Shown in pieces: positions 1-7,623 of a stretch of DNA of 53,975 nucleotides (its first letter is position 1; every line of letters begins with the position of its first letter). The stretch covers positions 1-53,975 of the forward strand of contig JAYNHH010000015.1 in assembly GCA_038107835.1 (NCBI GenBank). The letters are read 5' to 3'. The notes under the pieces are model-generated. The model saw nothing but the letters and a program-made list of their open reading frames with translations, searched no databases and was not told the DNA's origin. Source of the DNA: MED-G116 sp038107835. GTDB taxonomy: Bacteria > Pseudomonadota > Alphaproteobacteria > Puniceispirillales > Puniceispirillaceae. The translations under genes and the position numbers were made by a program.

Positions 1-1
1 C

Positions 2-340
2 GTGCGCGTCAAGCGTACCTTGATTTCCGTCTACATGTTGTCTGGCTTGATCTGTGCGTTCGCTGGCTGGGCATTGATTGGAAGGATTGGATCTGTTTCG
101 CCAACATCCGGACAATTGGCCAATATTGAGTCGATTACAGCTGTTGTCATCGTGGGTATTTCTTTGTTTGGGGGACGGGGTTCGATCCTTGGCATGCTGT
201 TTGGCGCGCTGATAGTTGGGGTATTCACCCTTGGTTTGCGACTTCTGGGGGCGGATGCCCAATGGACCTATCTGTTGATAGGGGTGTTGATTATCGGCGC
301 TGTTGCCATTGACCAGTGGATCAGGAAGGTGACGGTATGA
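2..340 (+). CDS. sugar ABC transporter permease, C-terminal part (RbsC/FrcC type)
   Basis: C-terminal 112 residues of an inner-membrane permease that carries a sugar across the membrane for a CUT2-type (ribose/fructose family) ABC importer. The reading frame is open at the window edge, so the N-terminus lies outside. Hydrophobic segments around residues 8-28, 44-58, 62-82 and 86-104 fit the last membrane helices, and the stretch reading AVVIVGISLFGGRGSILG is typical of the family. The stop overlaps the start of the ATPase gene as ATGA, so the two are translationally coupled. The substrate cannot be read from this part. The following pyranase gene suggests ribose or another sugar that exists as pyranose and furanose forms. 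Confidence 0.88.
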   Translation: MRVKRTLISVYMLSGLICAFAGWALIGRIGSVSPTSGQLANIESITAVVIVGISLFGGRGSILGMLFGALIVGVFTLGLRLLGADAQWTYLLIGVLIIGAVAIDQWIRKVTV

Positions 341-1113
341 CCGAGCCGATTCTAAAAGCCCAAAATCTCGTCAAGCGTTACGGCCGTGTCACAGCGCTCG
401 ACCATTGTAATTTTGAACTGATGCCCGGCGAGATCATTGCAGTCATCGGTGATAATGGTGCGGGAAAATCAACATTGATCAAAGCCATTTCTGGTGCTGT
501 GGTTCCAGACTCCGGCGAGGTTTTTCTGGAAGGTCAGCGAGTCAATTTCAGCTCACCGCTGGAGGCGCGCGAGCGTGGCATCGAAACGGTTTATCAAACG
601 CTGGCGATGTCACCGGCGTTATCCATAGCCGACAACATGTTCATGGGCCGCGAGATACGCAAATCAGGCTTGATGGACCAGGTTTTCAGACAGCTCGACG
701 AGCAGAAGATGCAGAGAATTGCGCGTGACAAACTGTCTGAACTCGGTCTGATGACCATTCAGAACATCAACCAGGCCGTGGAAACGCTGTCTGGAGGGCA
801 GCGACAGGGTGTGGCCGTGGCGCGGGCAGCGGCCTTTGGCTCAAAAGTTATCATTCTTGATGAGCCAACCGCGGCCCTGGGGGTCAAGGAAAGCCGCCGG
901 GTGCTTGAGTTGATTTTGGATGTGAAACGGCGCGGTGTGCCGATCATTCTCATCAGCCATAACATGCCGCATGTTTTTGAAGTTGCTGACCGCATTCATG
1001 TGCATCGCCTGGGAAAGCGTCTTTGCGTAATTGATCCGAAAAAACAGTCCATGGCCGATGCCGTCGCTTTGATGACGGGCGCAAAACAGCCACCCGCGGG
1101 GACAGTGTTTTGA
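337..1113 (+). CDS. sugar ABC transporter ATP-binding protein
   Basis: ATPase subunit of the same importer, 258 aa. Walker A is GDNGAGKST at residues 38-46, the signature is LSGGQRQ, and Walker B is VIILDEPTAA followed by the switch histidine in LISHNM. It has a single nucleotide-binding domain, so it resembles FrcA-type subunits and not the double-domain RbsA or XylG. An in-frame ATG at 316 also exists, but the ATG at 337 overlaps the permease stop (ATGA) and gives the usual N-terminus, so I prefer it. The next gene starts inside its last codons. Substrate is uncertain: fructose or ribose family by homology only. Confidence 0.9.
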   Translation: MTEPILKAQNLVKRYGRVTALDHCNFELMPGEIIAVIGDNGAGKSTLIKAISGAVVPDSGEVFLEGQRVNFSSPLEARERGIETVYQTLAMSPALSIADNMFMGREIRKSGLMDQVFRQLDEQKMQRIARDKLSELGLMTIQNINQAVETLSGGQRQGVAVARAAAFGSKVIILDEPTAALGVKESRRVLELILDVKRRGVPIILISHNMPHVFEVADRIHVHRLGKRLCVIDPKKQSMADAVALMTGAKQPPAGTVF

Positions 1114-1523
1114 AGCGTGGCGCGCTATTGAACCGTCATTTAAGCCAGCTGGTGGCGTCAATTGGTCATCTTGATGAAATAACCATCGCCGATGCTGGCT
1201 TGCCGGCGCCGTCTGGCGTTGCCGTAATTGATCTGGCGGTGAGTCCCGGAATTCCCAGTTTTTTTGATGTGGTTTCGGCGCTAAGCTCGGAAATGGTGAT
1301 TGAGGGTGCTGTTGAGGCTGAGGAGGCTTCTGATGACCTGAAAGCACGTTTTGCGGAGAAATTTCGGGCGTGGGAAACCTCGCAGAATAGGCCTGTTGGC
1401 CGACCAGAGATTATCTCACATGCCGCGTTTAAGGAACGCACAAAGAATTCAAAAGCGATAATTCGTACAGGCGAAACCACTCCCTACTGCAATGTAATTC
1501 TGATTGCGGGAGTGGCGTTCTAG
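1110..1523 (+). CDS. rbsD: RbsD/FucU-family D-ribose pyranase
   Basis: 137 aa sugar mutarotase of the RbsD/FucU family. It interconverts ring forms of the imported sugar in the cytoplasm so that the kinase can act. The conserved N-terminal pattern is complete, with His20 in ASIGHLD and Asp28 in IADAGLP, and the C-terminal ATP-like motif TTPYCNVIL supplies the Tyr and Asn of the active site. The start is TTG at 1110, overlapping the TGA of the ATPase gene by four bases. It is the last gene of the transporter operon. Ribose is the likeliest substrate, but a fucose-type role cannot be excluded from sequence alone. Confidence 0.85.
   Translation: MKRGALLNRHLSQLVASIGHLDEITIADAGLPAPSGVAVIDLAVSPGIPSFFDVVSALSSEMVIEGAVEAEEASDDLKARFAEKFRAWETSQNRPVGRPEIISHAAFKERTKNSKAIIRTGETTPYCNVILIAGVAF
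1478..1514 (+). other. hairpin inside the 3' end of rbsD
   Basis: CACTCCC (1478-1484) is complementary to GGGAGTG (1508-1514), and inside it GCAAT (1489-1493) pairs with ATTGC (1503-1507), leaving a four-base bulge on the left arm. It lies within the last codons of rbsD, and no T-run follows, so it is not a standard intrinsic terminator. It could stabilise the mRNA 3' end or be a by-product of coding. Confidence 0.35.
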
Positions 1524-1716
1524 ACATCACCGTGGTTCCCCGTCCCTGCATTTCCAGGACAGGAGTCTGGCGATTGTTCCCGGCCCGGATTTTTACCTGC
1601 CATCCATCAGACGTATTGCTTTTGCGACAGAAAGCCGCCTTGTGTTAGCCTTGAAACCGCCGGGGTGAGGGGGCATTTGCTTCCAATCGCTGTTCTTTTT
1701 TCTGACTGGAAACCAT

Positions 1717-2838
1717 ATGAAGCGCACTACCCTGTCCCTTGGTTTGCTGGCCTGGCTTGCGATTTTGATGATTCTGCCAGACGGCAGGGTTGCCCGGGCA
1801 TCTTGCGAGGCTGGTGCCGCGATCTGCGCCTGGACGCAGCGGGTGGTCGGCATCAAGACTCCCAATATGATCGCGTCTGGAACGCTCATTGGCGATGGGT
1901 TTGTGCTGACCAACAGGCATGTGGTGGAGGACCATGGCAGTGTCTTGATCCGCTTGCCAGATGGTGAAATCACCCGCGCGCAGTCCATACCGCATGATGT
2001 GCCGGTCGATCTGGTGCTGCTGCGCCTGCGCGGAACGGACAATCCTCTGCCACGTCGTGATGATGCCGTTCCCGGACATTCACCCATCCTCACCGTCGTT
2101 GGCTTCGACCAGGGGCGCAATCAACCGCGTGCCTATGAGCCAAGCACCTTTGCCCGTCACCCCGATGCAACGGTGCTGCCACAGGCCCGCATTCATGCCG
2201 ATGCGCGGGCGCTGCCCGGCAATAGTGGTGGTGCCGTGCTCAATGCAGCTGGTGAGCTGGTTGGTATTCTGGCAGCTGGTGATGGTGAAATGAGCGAGAT
2301 CATTCCCATCCAGCATCTGTCAGCGCTGCTTGCGCGCAGCGACAGCGCGCATGAACAGGCGTTCCTCCAGCAGGGAGGTGCCATTCGGCGCTGCGCTGAT
2401 TTGCTTTATGACGCTGGATCAATCGCCAGAGACCCGCCGTCTGATCTGGTAATGGCGCTGAAAACCGCCTGTCTGACGTCCGGTAACAAGATGCTCTTTG
2501 ATCAGGCTGGACAGAAATTTGGCGAATGGTGGATGTTCCAGCTGTCGGAGATGTTTCTGCGCGAAAGTCTGAAACTCGACCCTGACAGCCCAAACAGCCT
2601 GATGTCGCTGGCGGTGACCTATCATCTTGACCGGCAGATGGAAAAGGAAAGGCCGCTTCTGGAACGCTATCTCGACATCGACCCACAGAACCCTCAGGCG
2701 TTGCGCCTCGCGGTGCAGGTTGCAGGCGTCCTGAAGGACAGATTGCTTGCCGATCGGGTGCTGGCACTGATGGAAGCGCATAATCCGGCGGCATTGCCAC
2801 TGGCACGTGAATTCATCGCAAACGCCTTTGCCTCCTAA
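1717..2838 (+). CDS. exported trypsin-like serine protease with TPR-like C-terminus
   Basis: 373 aa. Residues 1-29 form a signal peptide (basic start, hydrophobic core, ARA before Ser-Cys), so the protein should be exported. Residues about 38-215 are a chymotrypsin-fold (S1C/DegP-like) protease domain with a visible triad: His68 in TNRHVV, Asp98 in VDLVLLRL and Ser170 in LPGNSGG. There is no PDZ domain. The C-terminal third (about 220-373) is helical with two TPR-like units around 285-345 (MFLRESLKLDPDSPNSL and YLDIDPQNPQALRL). The gene converges on a subtilisin-like gene with overlapping stop codons. Substrate unknown. The exact repeat count in the tail is a guess. Confidence 0.82.
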   Translation: MKRTTLSLGLLAWLAILMILPDGRVARASCEAGAAICAWTQRVVGIKTPNMIASGTLIGDGFVLTNRHVVEDHGSVLIRLPDGEITRAQSIPHDVPVDLVLLRLRGTDNPLPRRDDAVPGHSPILTVVGFDQGRNQPRAYEPSTFARHPDATVLPQARIHADARALPGNSGGAVLNAAGELVGILAAGDGEMSEIIPIQHLSALLARSDSAHEQAFLQQGGAIRRCADLLYDAGSIARDPPSDLVMALKTACLTSGNKMLFDQAGQKFGEWWMFQLSEMFLRESLKLDPDSPNSLMSLAVTYHLDRQMEKERPLLERYLDIDPQNPQALRLAVQVAGVLKDRLLADRVLALMEAHNPAALPLAREFIANAFAS

Positions 2839-4073
2839 AAGCCGAAATCGTCAGTCGGGTCTGGAATCCAGCCATATCTTGACTGCTGCCCGGCGCCGGG
2901 AATGGCCCGGCTGCGCAGAAAGGCAATCAGGTCTTCGTTGCTGGCGGTTGGGTTTTTTGCAAGATACCGGCCCAGCAAGGCGCTGACTCGCGGCGCGGCG
3001 TAGCTGGTGCCACCGGTTCTGGCGCGGGCACCACGATGGTCAATCACCTCGATCTCCTCGGCGGGGACCAGCAGATCGACATTCTGTGTACCATAATTGG
3101 ACCCCTGTCCCAGCCGGCCAAAGGCATCTGCCGAAGACACGACAATCATGTTCTGCAGCGCAAGCGACGCGGGATAGACCGGATCGACATCGATGTCGCG
3201 GTCATTATTGCCTGCCGAGACGACAAACAGCAGGCCTGGCAGGTTTCGTGCTGCGGTCTCAAAACACCGCCAGTCCTCATGGTCATCCGATCCCATCGAC
3301 AGATTGACCACACGGACAGGGGTCTTGACAATATGTGTGAGCAGGGCTGAAAACCGGCACATCTGCTCCGCTGGAAAGCGGTAGATGGAAATTGTCGAAT
3401 CGCCGGCTTCACGGCTGAGAACGCTGAAAACGGTCGAGCCATGGTGCAGTGGAAAGAAGATATTGCGCCGCGGATCGCTGTCATCCGGCCATTCATCATC
3501 ATCCCAGAAATCATAACCTATCAGACGGCCATCAGAACCCAGTGCAATGTGATTCTGGAAGGCCGGCAGCGTGTAATTGACGCCGGTATCGACAAGCGCG
3601 ATGCGGGGATTTTCCGGGTTGCGGTCTGCTGCTTTCGCGGTGAAGTGATGCGCCGGATCCTGTATCTCGGTGCTGCCATTTGGCAGAAAATCGGGGCCAA
3701 GATCGGCAATCTCTGAAACCCCGCCGTCAGGCCTCCGGGCGATCTGGCGGCTGCGGATGACCGTGCAGCCCCTGGCAAGTCGCATCTCCACGGCTGGCAG
3801 GCCGGCGCTGTCAGAGACGGTCACGATGGCAACCCGCCATTCCTGAAATGAGGGGCGCAGGACCACTTCGATTTGTCCCTTGCCATTTGCAGCTGGGAAG
3901 TCAAAACCCGGTCCGCGCGGCGTGGCGATCACCTCCGTGGCATCGGGCGTGGCCAGACGCGCGCACGTCGCCGCCTTTATTGAGACGAGTTCGGTTGGTG
4001 AAAAGGCTGATGCTGCGAGCGCGGCTACCATCGGGTGAGTTGCAAGCACCAGAAGCAAAAACAAGTATCTCAT
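2835..4073 (-). CDS. exported subtilisin-like (S8) serine protease
   Basis: 412 aa with an N-terminal signal peptide (about residues 1-21, hydrophobic LFLLLVLATHPMVAALA). The peptidase S8 domain occupies about 155-390 and has all expected residues: Asp162 in LVDTGVN, His211 in HHGSTV, oxyanion Asn289 in SAGNN and Ser357 in GGTSYAAP. Residues 22-150 form a region I do not recognise, perhaps a propeptide or binding domain. The stop codon overlaps that of the trypsin-like gene by four bases, tail to tail. The two neighbours are secreted proteases of different folds, which may reflect a shared extracytoplasmic role. No membrane anchor is seen. Confidence 0.88.
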   Translation of the reverse strand: MRYLFLLLVLATHPMVAALAASAFSPTELVSIKAATCARLATPDATEVIATPRGPGFDFPAANGKGQIEVVLRPSFQEWRVAIVTVSDSAGLPAVEMRLARGCTVIRSRQIARRPDGGVSEIADLGPDFLPNGSTEIQDPAHHFTAKAADRNPENPRIALVDTGVNYTLPAFQNHIALGSDGRLIGYDFWDDDEWPDDSDPRRNIFFPLHHGSTVFSVLSREAGDSTISIYRFPAEQMCRFSALLTHIVKTPVRVVNLSMGSDDHEDWRCFETAARNLPGLLFVVSAGNNDRDIDVDPVYPASLALQNMIVVSSADAFGRLGQGSNYGTQNVDLLVPAEEIEVIDHRGARARTGGTSYAAPRVSALLGRYLAKNPTASNEDLIAFLRSRAIPGAGQQSRYGWIPDPTDDFGF

Positions 4074-4145
4074 TACATCAACCCCAAAATCATACCCCCG
4101 CCGCGGGTTAGCCTAACATAATCCTATTGCGCTGCAGTAGTGCGG

Positions 4146-4166
4146 ATTGGCGACTCATCTGCCAAT
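4146..4166. promoter_or_regulatory. inverted repeat in the 4074-4269 divergent spacer
   Basis: ATTGGC (4146-4151) and GCCAAT (4161-4166) form a perfect 6-bp inverted repeat with a 9-bp spacer, between the divergent subtilase and ArsC-like genes. A second small palindrome, AAAACA-N4-TGTTTT, lies close by. Both are operator-like in size, but I know of no matching regulator. Confidence 0.25.
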
Positions 4167-4269
4167 TCAGTGCTGGTAAAAACAATCATGTTTTGTCACC
4201 CTGAAACAGGCACAGGCCGGAGAACAGACATTACTCGGTCCGACAATGAAAGTGAGCGGGAGTCGATCA

Positions 4270-4605
4270 ATGAACGTGACCATTTATGCGTTGAAAAGCT
4301 GTGATAGCTGCAAGAAGGCCATCAAGGCACTGACCGCCGCCGGGCATCAGCTCGAGATCATTGATGTCCGCGCCGATGGTGTGCCTGAGGCACGGCTTGT
4401 CGAATGGCTGGCAACGCATGGTGCCGAAATTGTGATCAATCGCAAATCAACCACATGGCGCGGCCTCGACGAGGCGGCGCGTAGCGCTGACCCATTGGCC
4501 CTGCTGCAGGCGCATCCGACCCTGCTGAAACGCCCGGTGATTGTTGCAGATGGCACCAGCCATGTTGGCTGGAGCAAGGATGTGCAGGCACAATTCGGTC
4601 CGTGA
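4270..4605 (+). CDS. ArsC/Spx/YffB-family thioredoxin-fold protein
   Basis: 111 aa protein of the arsenate reductase ArsC/Spx superfamily (thioredoxin fold). A CxxC is visible at Cys11 and Cys14 (SCDSCKKA), and the family motif LLKRPVIV near residue 90 marks the arsenate-reductase-like half. The genome context gives no arsenic-resistance genes, so a YffB- or Spx-like role is as likely as true arsenate reduction. I chose the ATG at 4270 because GGGAG sits about seven bases upstream. The frame is open from an ATG at 4246, which would add eight residues. Four copies of a 14-bp repeat begin at its stop codon. Confidence 0.75.
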   Translation: MNVTIYALKSCDSCKKAIKALTAAGHQLEIIDVRADGVPEARLVEWLATHGAEIVINRKSTTWRGLDEAARSADPLALLQAHPTLLKRPVIVADGTSHVGWSKDVQAQFGP

Positions 4606-4656
4606 TTTTCAGCATGTGATTTATAACCTGTGATTTATAGTCTGTGATTGTTGCAG
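4601..4656. repeat. four tandem copies of a degenerate 14-bp unit
   Basis: Units of exactly 14 bp lie at 4601-4614, 4615-4628, 4629-4642 and 4643-4656. Units 2 and 3 are nearly identical (TGTGATTTATAACC and TGTGATTTATAGTC), and all four share a YGTGATT start. The first unit includes the stop codon of the ArsC-like gene. The array ends about 50 bases before the EamA transporter frame. It could be a multi-site operator or a slippage product. Confidence 0.7.
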
Positions 4657-4789
4657 ATAATTAACCCCCCTATCATCAATTTGCATGATACCGGGAAGGG
4701 ATGACACCATTGCGCCTTCTAAAGGGTGATGAGCTGCTGTTCTGCTGCTTTGGTGTTCAGGCTATATCGGTGCCAAGCTCGGCGTACCC

Positions 4790-5629
4790 GTGGCTGGAAC
4801 CTTCACACTCCTGCTATATCGCTTCATCATGGTGGCGCTGTTTGTCGCTGTGATCATAACGGTGCGCAGGGAATGGCGCCCGCCCGACAGAGACACGCTC
4901 CTGGTTGGGTTTTTTGCACATTTTGTGTGGCTTGTGGCGATCCTGAAAGCGTTTGAATTTGGTTTGAATGCTGGTTCGGCTGCCCTGATCGCTGCGCTGC
5001 AACCAGCCCTGACAGCACTTGTCTCGCCGTTCCTGCTTGGCGAGATGAATGACAGGCTGCGCTGGTGTGGCATCGGCGTTGGCTTTGCTGGCGTGCTTGT
5101 CTTTGTTGCGGGCGACATGCAACTGTCTGGCACGCCGCTATGGGTTTATGGCCTGCTGCTGCTGGCGACAATGTGTCTGACATTCGTCACGGTATGGGGC
5201 CGGCGTGCGTCAAAGGCTGATCGCCGGAACATTCCGGTGATGACCGCGTTGTTCTGGCATGCGCTGCTGGCCACCATCTGTCTGGCACCGTTCGCCTGGT
5301 GGTTTGAGGGCTTTGCGTCTGAATGGGGCGGACAGCTGGTTTTTGCAACCATATGGCTGGCCATTCCGGTGTCCGTTGGTGCCTATGGTCTGATGTTCCA
5401 TTTGATCAGAACCCGTGAGGCGACCCGCATTTCCGCCCTGGAATATTTTGTTCCCCCGGTGACCGTGGTGATTGCCTGGGCGGTGTTTGGCGAGGCCTTT
5501 GCCGGCCTTGGTCTCCTCGGCCTTCTAATCGCCAGTTTTGGATTTTATCTGATGTCCCTGTCGGAGCGCCGTGCCAGCCAGCGGCAACCGATTTGGCCTG
5601 CCAAGTCCACCAATCCTGAAAAATGCTGA
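4790..5629 (+). CDS. EamA/DMT-family transporter, N-terminus apparently frameshifted
   Basis: 279 aa as read from GTG at 4790; an inner-membrane drug/metabolite (EamA) transporter with about nine hydrophobic segments and the paired-repeat layout of the family. The frame is open upstream to 4733 and encodes a normal first helix (LLLWCSGYIGAKLGVPVAG), but no good start exists there. One base out of frame, a TTG at 4710 with GGGAAGGG about ten bases upstream encodes MRLLKGDELL, exactly the expected N-terminus. One missing base near 4740 would join them. This is either a sequencing or assembly error or a real mutation. Export substrate unknown. Confidence 0.75.
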   Translation: MAGTFTLLLYRFIMVALFVAVIITVRREWRPPDRDTLLVGFFAHFVWLVAILKAFEFGLNAGSAALIAALQPALTALVSPFLLGEMNDRLRWCGIGVGFAGVLVFVAGDMQLSGTPLWVYGLLLLATMCLTFVTVWGRRASKADRRNIPVMTALFWHALLATICLAPFAWWFEGFASEWGGQLVFATIWLAIPVSVGAYGLMFHLIRTREATRISALEYFVPPVTVVIAWAVFGEAFAGLGLLGLLIASFGFYLMSLSERRASQRQPIWPAKSTNPEKC

Positions 5630-5755
5630 AAAAGCATGAGAAATTCGCCAATCATCCCTATATAAGGAAAGCCGTGGGCCACCGATGGTCTTCGGCATAT
5701 CACCTGATGACAGGTACTGACGCCCACAGGATCAGGGCGCTACTGGGAGAAGTGA

Positions 5756-6124
5756 ATGGCGAAAACCCGCGTTGCAATGGAATTTGGCATAGGAACCTCG
5801 CTCCGGCGGGCGGATTATACCAAGGCCGCGGTGCGGGCGCTCAGCGATGCACTCTGGCATAATTCGCTGTCCATGGCAGAGGCCTTTGGTTTTGACAAAT
5901 CTGACATGATCGTCGATGTCGAAATTGGTGTTCAGCAGCCAGATGCTGTCGATATTGCTGCGGTTGAGGCTGTTCTTCCCTATGGTCAGAGTGCCGTCAC
6001 CGTCTCGCATGGTGGCCTTGACGTGCCAAAGCCCGATGGCACCGGCGCCACAATCATTGCCAATGCAGCGGTCGTTGTGTCCTTTGACATGGAACCGGCA
6101 GACAGATCGAAGAGGACGGCATGA
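5756..6124 (+). CDS. Lin0512-family protein, first paralogue
   Basis: 122 aa member of the Lin0512 family (a conserved hypothetical family, to my knowledge without established function). Family features seen are the N-terminal MEFGIGTSLRRADYTKAAVRALSDAL, the VDVEIGVQQPDAVD strand, GGLDVPKPDG, and the terminal ATIIANAAVVV. It overlaps the next gene, a second member of the same family, by four bases (ATGA), so the products probably form a hetero-oligomer or act together. Compared with its neighbour, conserved positions are less canonical (for example Trp-His-Asn in place of His-His-Ser in ALHHSS), which suggests specialisation after duplication. No signal peptide or membrane segment. Confidence 0.8.
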   Translation: MAKTRVAMEFGIGTSLRRADYTKAAVRALSDALWHNSLSMAEAFGFDKSDMIVDVEIGVQQPDAVDIAAVEAVLPYGQSAVTVSHGGLDVPKPDGTGATIIANAAVVVSFDMEPADRSKRTA

Positions 6125-6492
6125 AACGGTTGATTCTCGAGATGGGTACGGGCAATGACCTGTATGGTGGCGATTATACAAAGGCGGCATGCCGTGCCGT
6201 TCAGGATGCGCTGCATCACAGCTCGATCACGCTGTTCCGGTCACTTGGCTATGACCATCGGGACATGCTGGTGAAAGTCACCATCGGGGTGCAGGTGCCC
6301 GACCTCGTCGATGTTGAGCGTGTGCGTGCCGAACTGCCCCGCGGCGCGCCCGAGGTGCAGGTTGTCAAAGGTGGCCTCGATGCCCATGATGCAGAAAATG
6401 ACAATGTTTCGGTGATTGCAACAGCGGCTGTTGAGGCGTTTCTGGACATCGACCCCGATGACTGGCAACCCAGCACCAAAGCCCGGCCGTGA
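6121..6492 (+). CDS. Lin0512-family protein, second paralogue
   Basis: 123 aa and the more canonical Lin0512 copy: EMGTGNDLYGGDYTKAACRA, DALHHSSITLFRSLGYD, VKVTIGVQVPDLVDV, VVKGGLDAHD and SVIATAAVEAFLDI. The last part, with alternating hydrophobic residues, looks like a buried strand. It is translationally coupled to the first paralogue and followed after 15 bases by the VOC-cupin gene, so the three are one operon. Predicted to be cytoplasmic. The conserved acidic and histidine residues (Asp18, His32, His33, Asp77) would be candidates for an active site, but this is inference. Confidence 0.82.
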   Translation: MKRLILEMGTGNDLYGGDYTKAACRAVQDALHHSSITLFRSLGYDHRDMLVKVTIGVQVPDLVDVERVRAELPRGAPEVQVVKGGLDAHDAENDNVSVIATAAVEAFLDIDPDDWQPSTKARP

Positions 6493-6507
6493 ACAGAAAG
6501 CACCTAG

Positions 6508-7623
6508 ATGACAGTTTCTTACAGCCCCATCCAGACCGCCGAAATCATCGTGCCATCATCCGATGTCCGCGATGATTTGCCCTTCTTCTCAAAGATGCTC
6601 GACTTTCGCCTTGAGCAGATTTTTCCAGCTGATGATCCGGCGGTGGCGGTGCTGTCCGGCCACGGTGTACGGCTACGGCTTGACTCGCGCTGTCCCGATG
6701 AAACACCCTGCCCACGTCTGTGTCTGCAGGTTGATGACCCGGCCGCTTTCGCCAATGGTGAGCAAATCATTACGGCACCAAATGGCATGGTGATCGAGAT
6801 TGCCCAGCGCAATCCACCGCTGCTCATGCCACCGACCCAGCATCGCTATGTCGTCCGCCGGCTTGTCGACCAGGCGCCCTGGGTGATTGGCCGGGCTGGC
6901 ATGCATTATCGTGATTTGATCCCTGACAGGCTTGGCGGGTCGATCATTGCCAGCCATATCCGCATTCCCGATGGTGGGCCGGTGCCGGATATGGTTCATT
7001 ATCACACGGTCGGGTTTCAACTGATTTTCTGCATCGCTGGCTGGGTTGATCTTGTCTATGAGGATCAGGGGCCGGAATTTCGCCTGCATGCTGGCGATTG
7101 CGTGATCCAGCCGCCGGAAATCCGGCATCGCGTGTTGTTTGCCTCGGACAATATCGAGGTGATCGAGATCGGTGTTCCAGCTGAGCATGTCACCACCATA
7201 GACCATGAAATGACCCTGCCGAACGGCCCGACAAACCCAGACCGGCTGTTCCATGGCCAGCGCTTCATCCACCACAAACAGGCAGAGGCAGACTGGCATC
7301 CCTGGCGCATTCCGGGCTTCGTGCATCGTGACACTGGCATTCTTGATGCCACGAATGGCGTCGCCAATGTACAGGTCGCCAGATGGCAGGGGGGCGAGAC
7401 CAGGCGTGCCAGTCATGATTGTGACATCCTGTTTCATTTTGTCATGACCGGAACCATGCGGCTTGAGGTTGATGGGCAGGAACCATCGGCGCTGTCAGCA
7501 GGTGATGCTTTTGTCGTGCCACCGGGCGCTGCTGCGGCGTTCTGCGACTGCAGTGACGATCTGAAATTGATGGAGGTGGCGCTTCCTGGTGCGTTCACGA
7601 CAGATCTGCATGACCCAGCCTGA
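6508..7623 (+). CDS. VOC-like domain fused to a double cupin protein
   Basis: 371 aa. Residues about 8-100 look like half of a glyoxalase/VOC unit (ETAEIIV-type first strand, FFSKMLDFRLEQ, then GVRLRLDS and NGMVIEIAQ). Residues about 145-225 form a cupin with His164-x-His166, Gln171 where Glu is usual, and His207 in PPEIRHRV. A second cupin at about 290-365 keeps the fold (GETRRASHDCDIL, LSAGDAFVVPPG) but lacks most metal ligands, so one metal site is likely. No function is recognised. Position between Lin0512 genes and an EamA transporter, which overlaps its end, suggests a shared small-molecule pathway. Confidence 0.7.
   Translation: MTVSYSPIQTAEIIVPSSDVRDDLPFFSKMLDFRLEQIFPADDPAVAVLSGHGVRLRLDSRCPDETPCPRLCLQVDDPAAFANGEQIITAPNGMVIEIAQRNPPLLMPPTQHRYVVRRLVDQAPWVIGRAGMHYRDLIPDRLGGSIIASHIRIPDGGPVPDMVHYHTVGFQLIFCIAGWVDLVYEDQGPEFRLHAGDCVIQPPEIRHRVLFASDNIEVIEIGVPAEHVTTIDHEMTLPNGPTNPDRLFHGQRFIHHKQAEADWHPWRIPGFVHRDTGILDATNGVANVQVARWQGGETRRASHDCDILFHFVMTGTMRLEVDGQEPSALSAGDAFVVPPGAAAAFCDCSDDLKLMEVALPGAFTTDLHDPA

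Noticed and set aside
4726..4956. 76-residue frame starting MMSCC upstream of the EamA gene
   Set aside because: It is a third reading frame across the first helices of the EamA protein; composition does not look like a protein, and the frameshift explanation accounts for the region.
6673..7437. 254-residue minus-strand frame opposite the VOC-cupin gene
   Set aside because: Mirror of a gene with a clear cupin motif and operon context.
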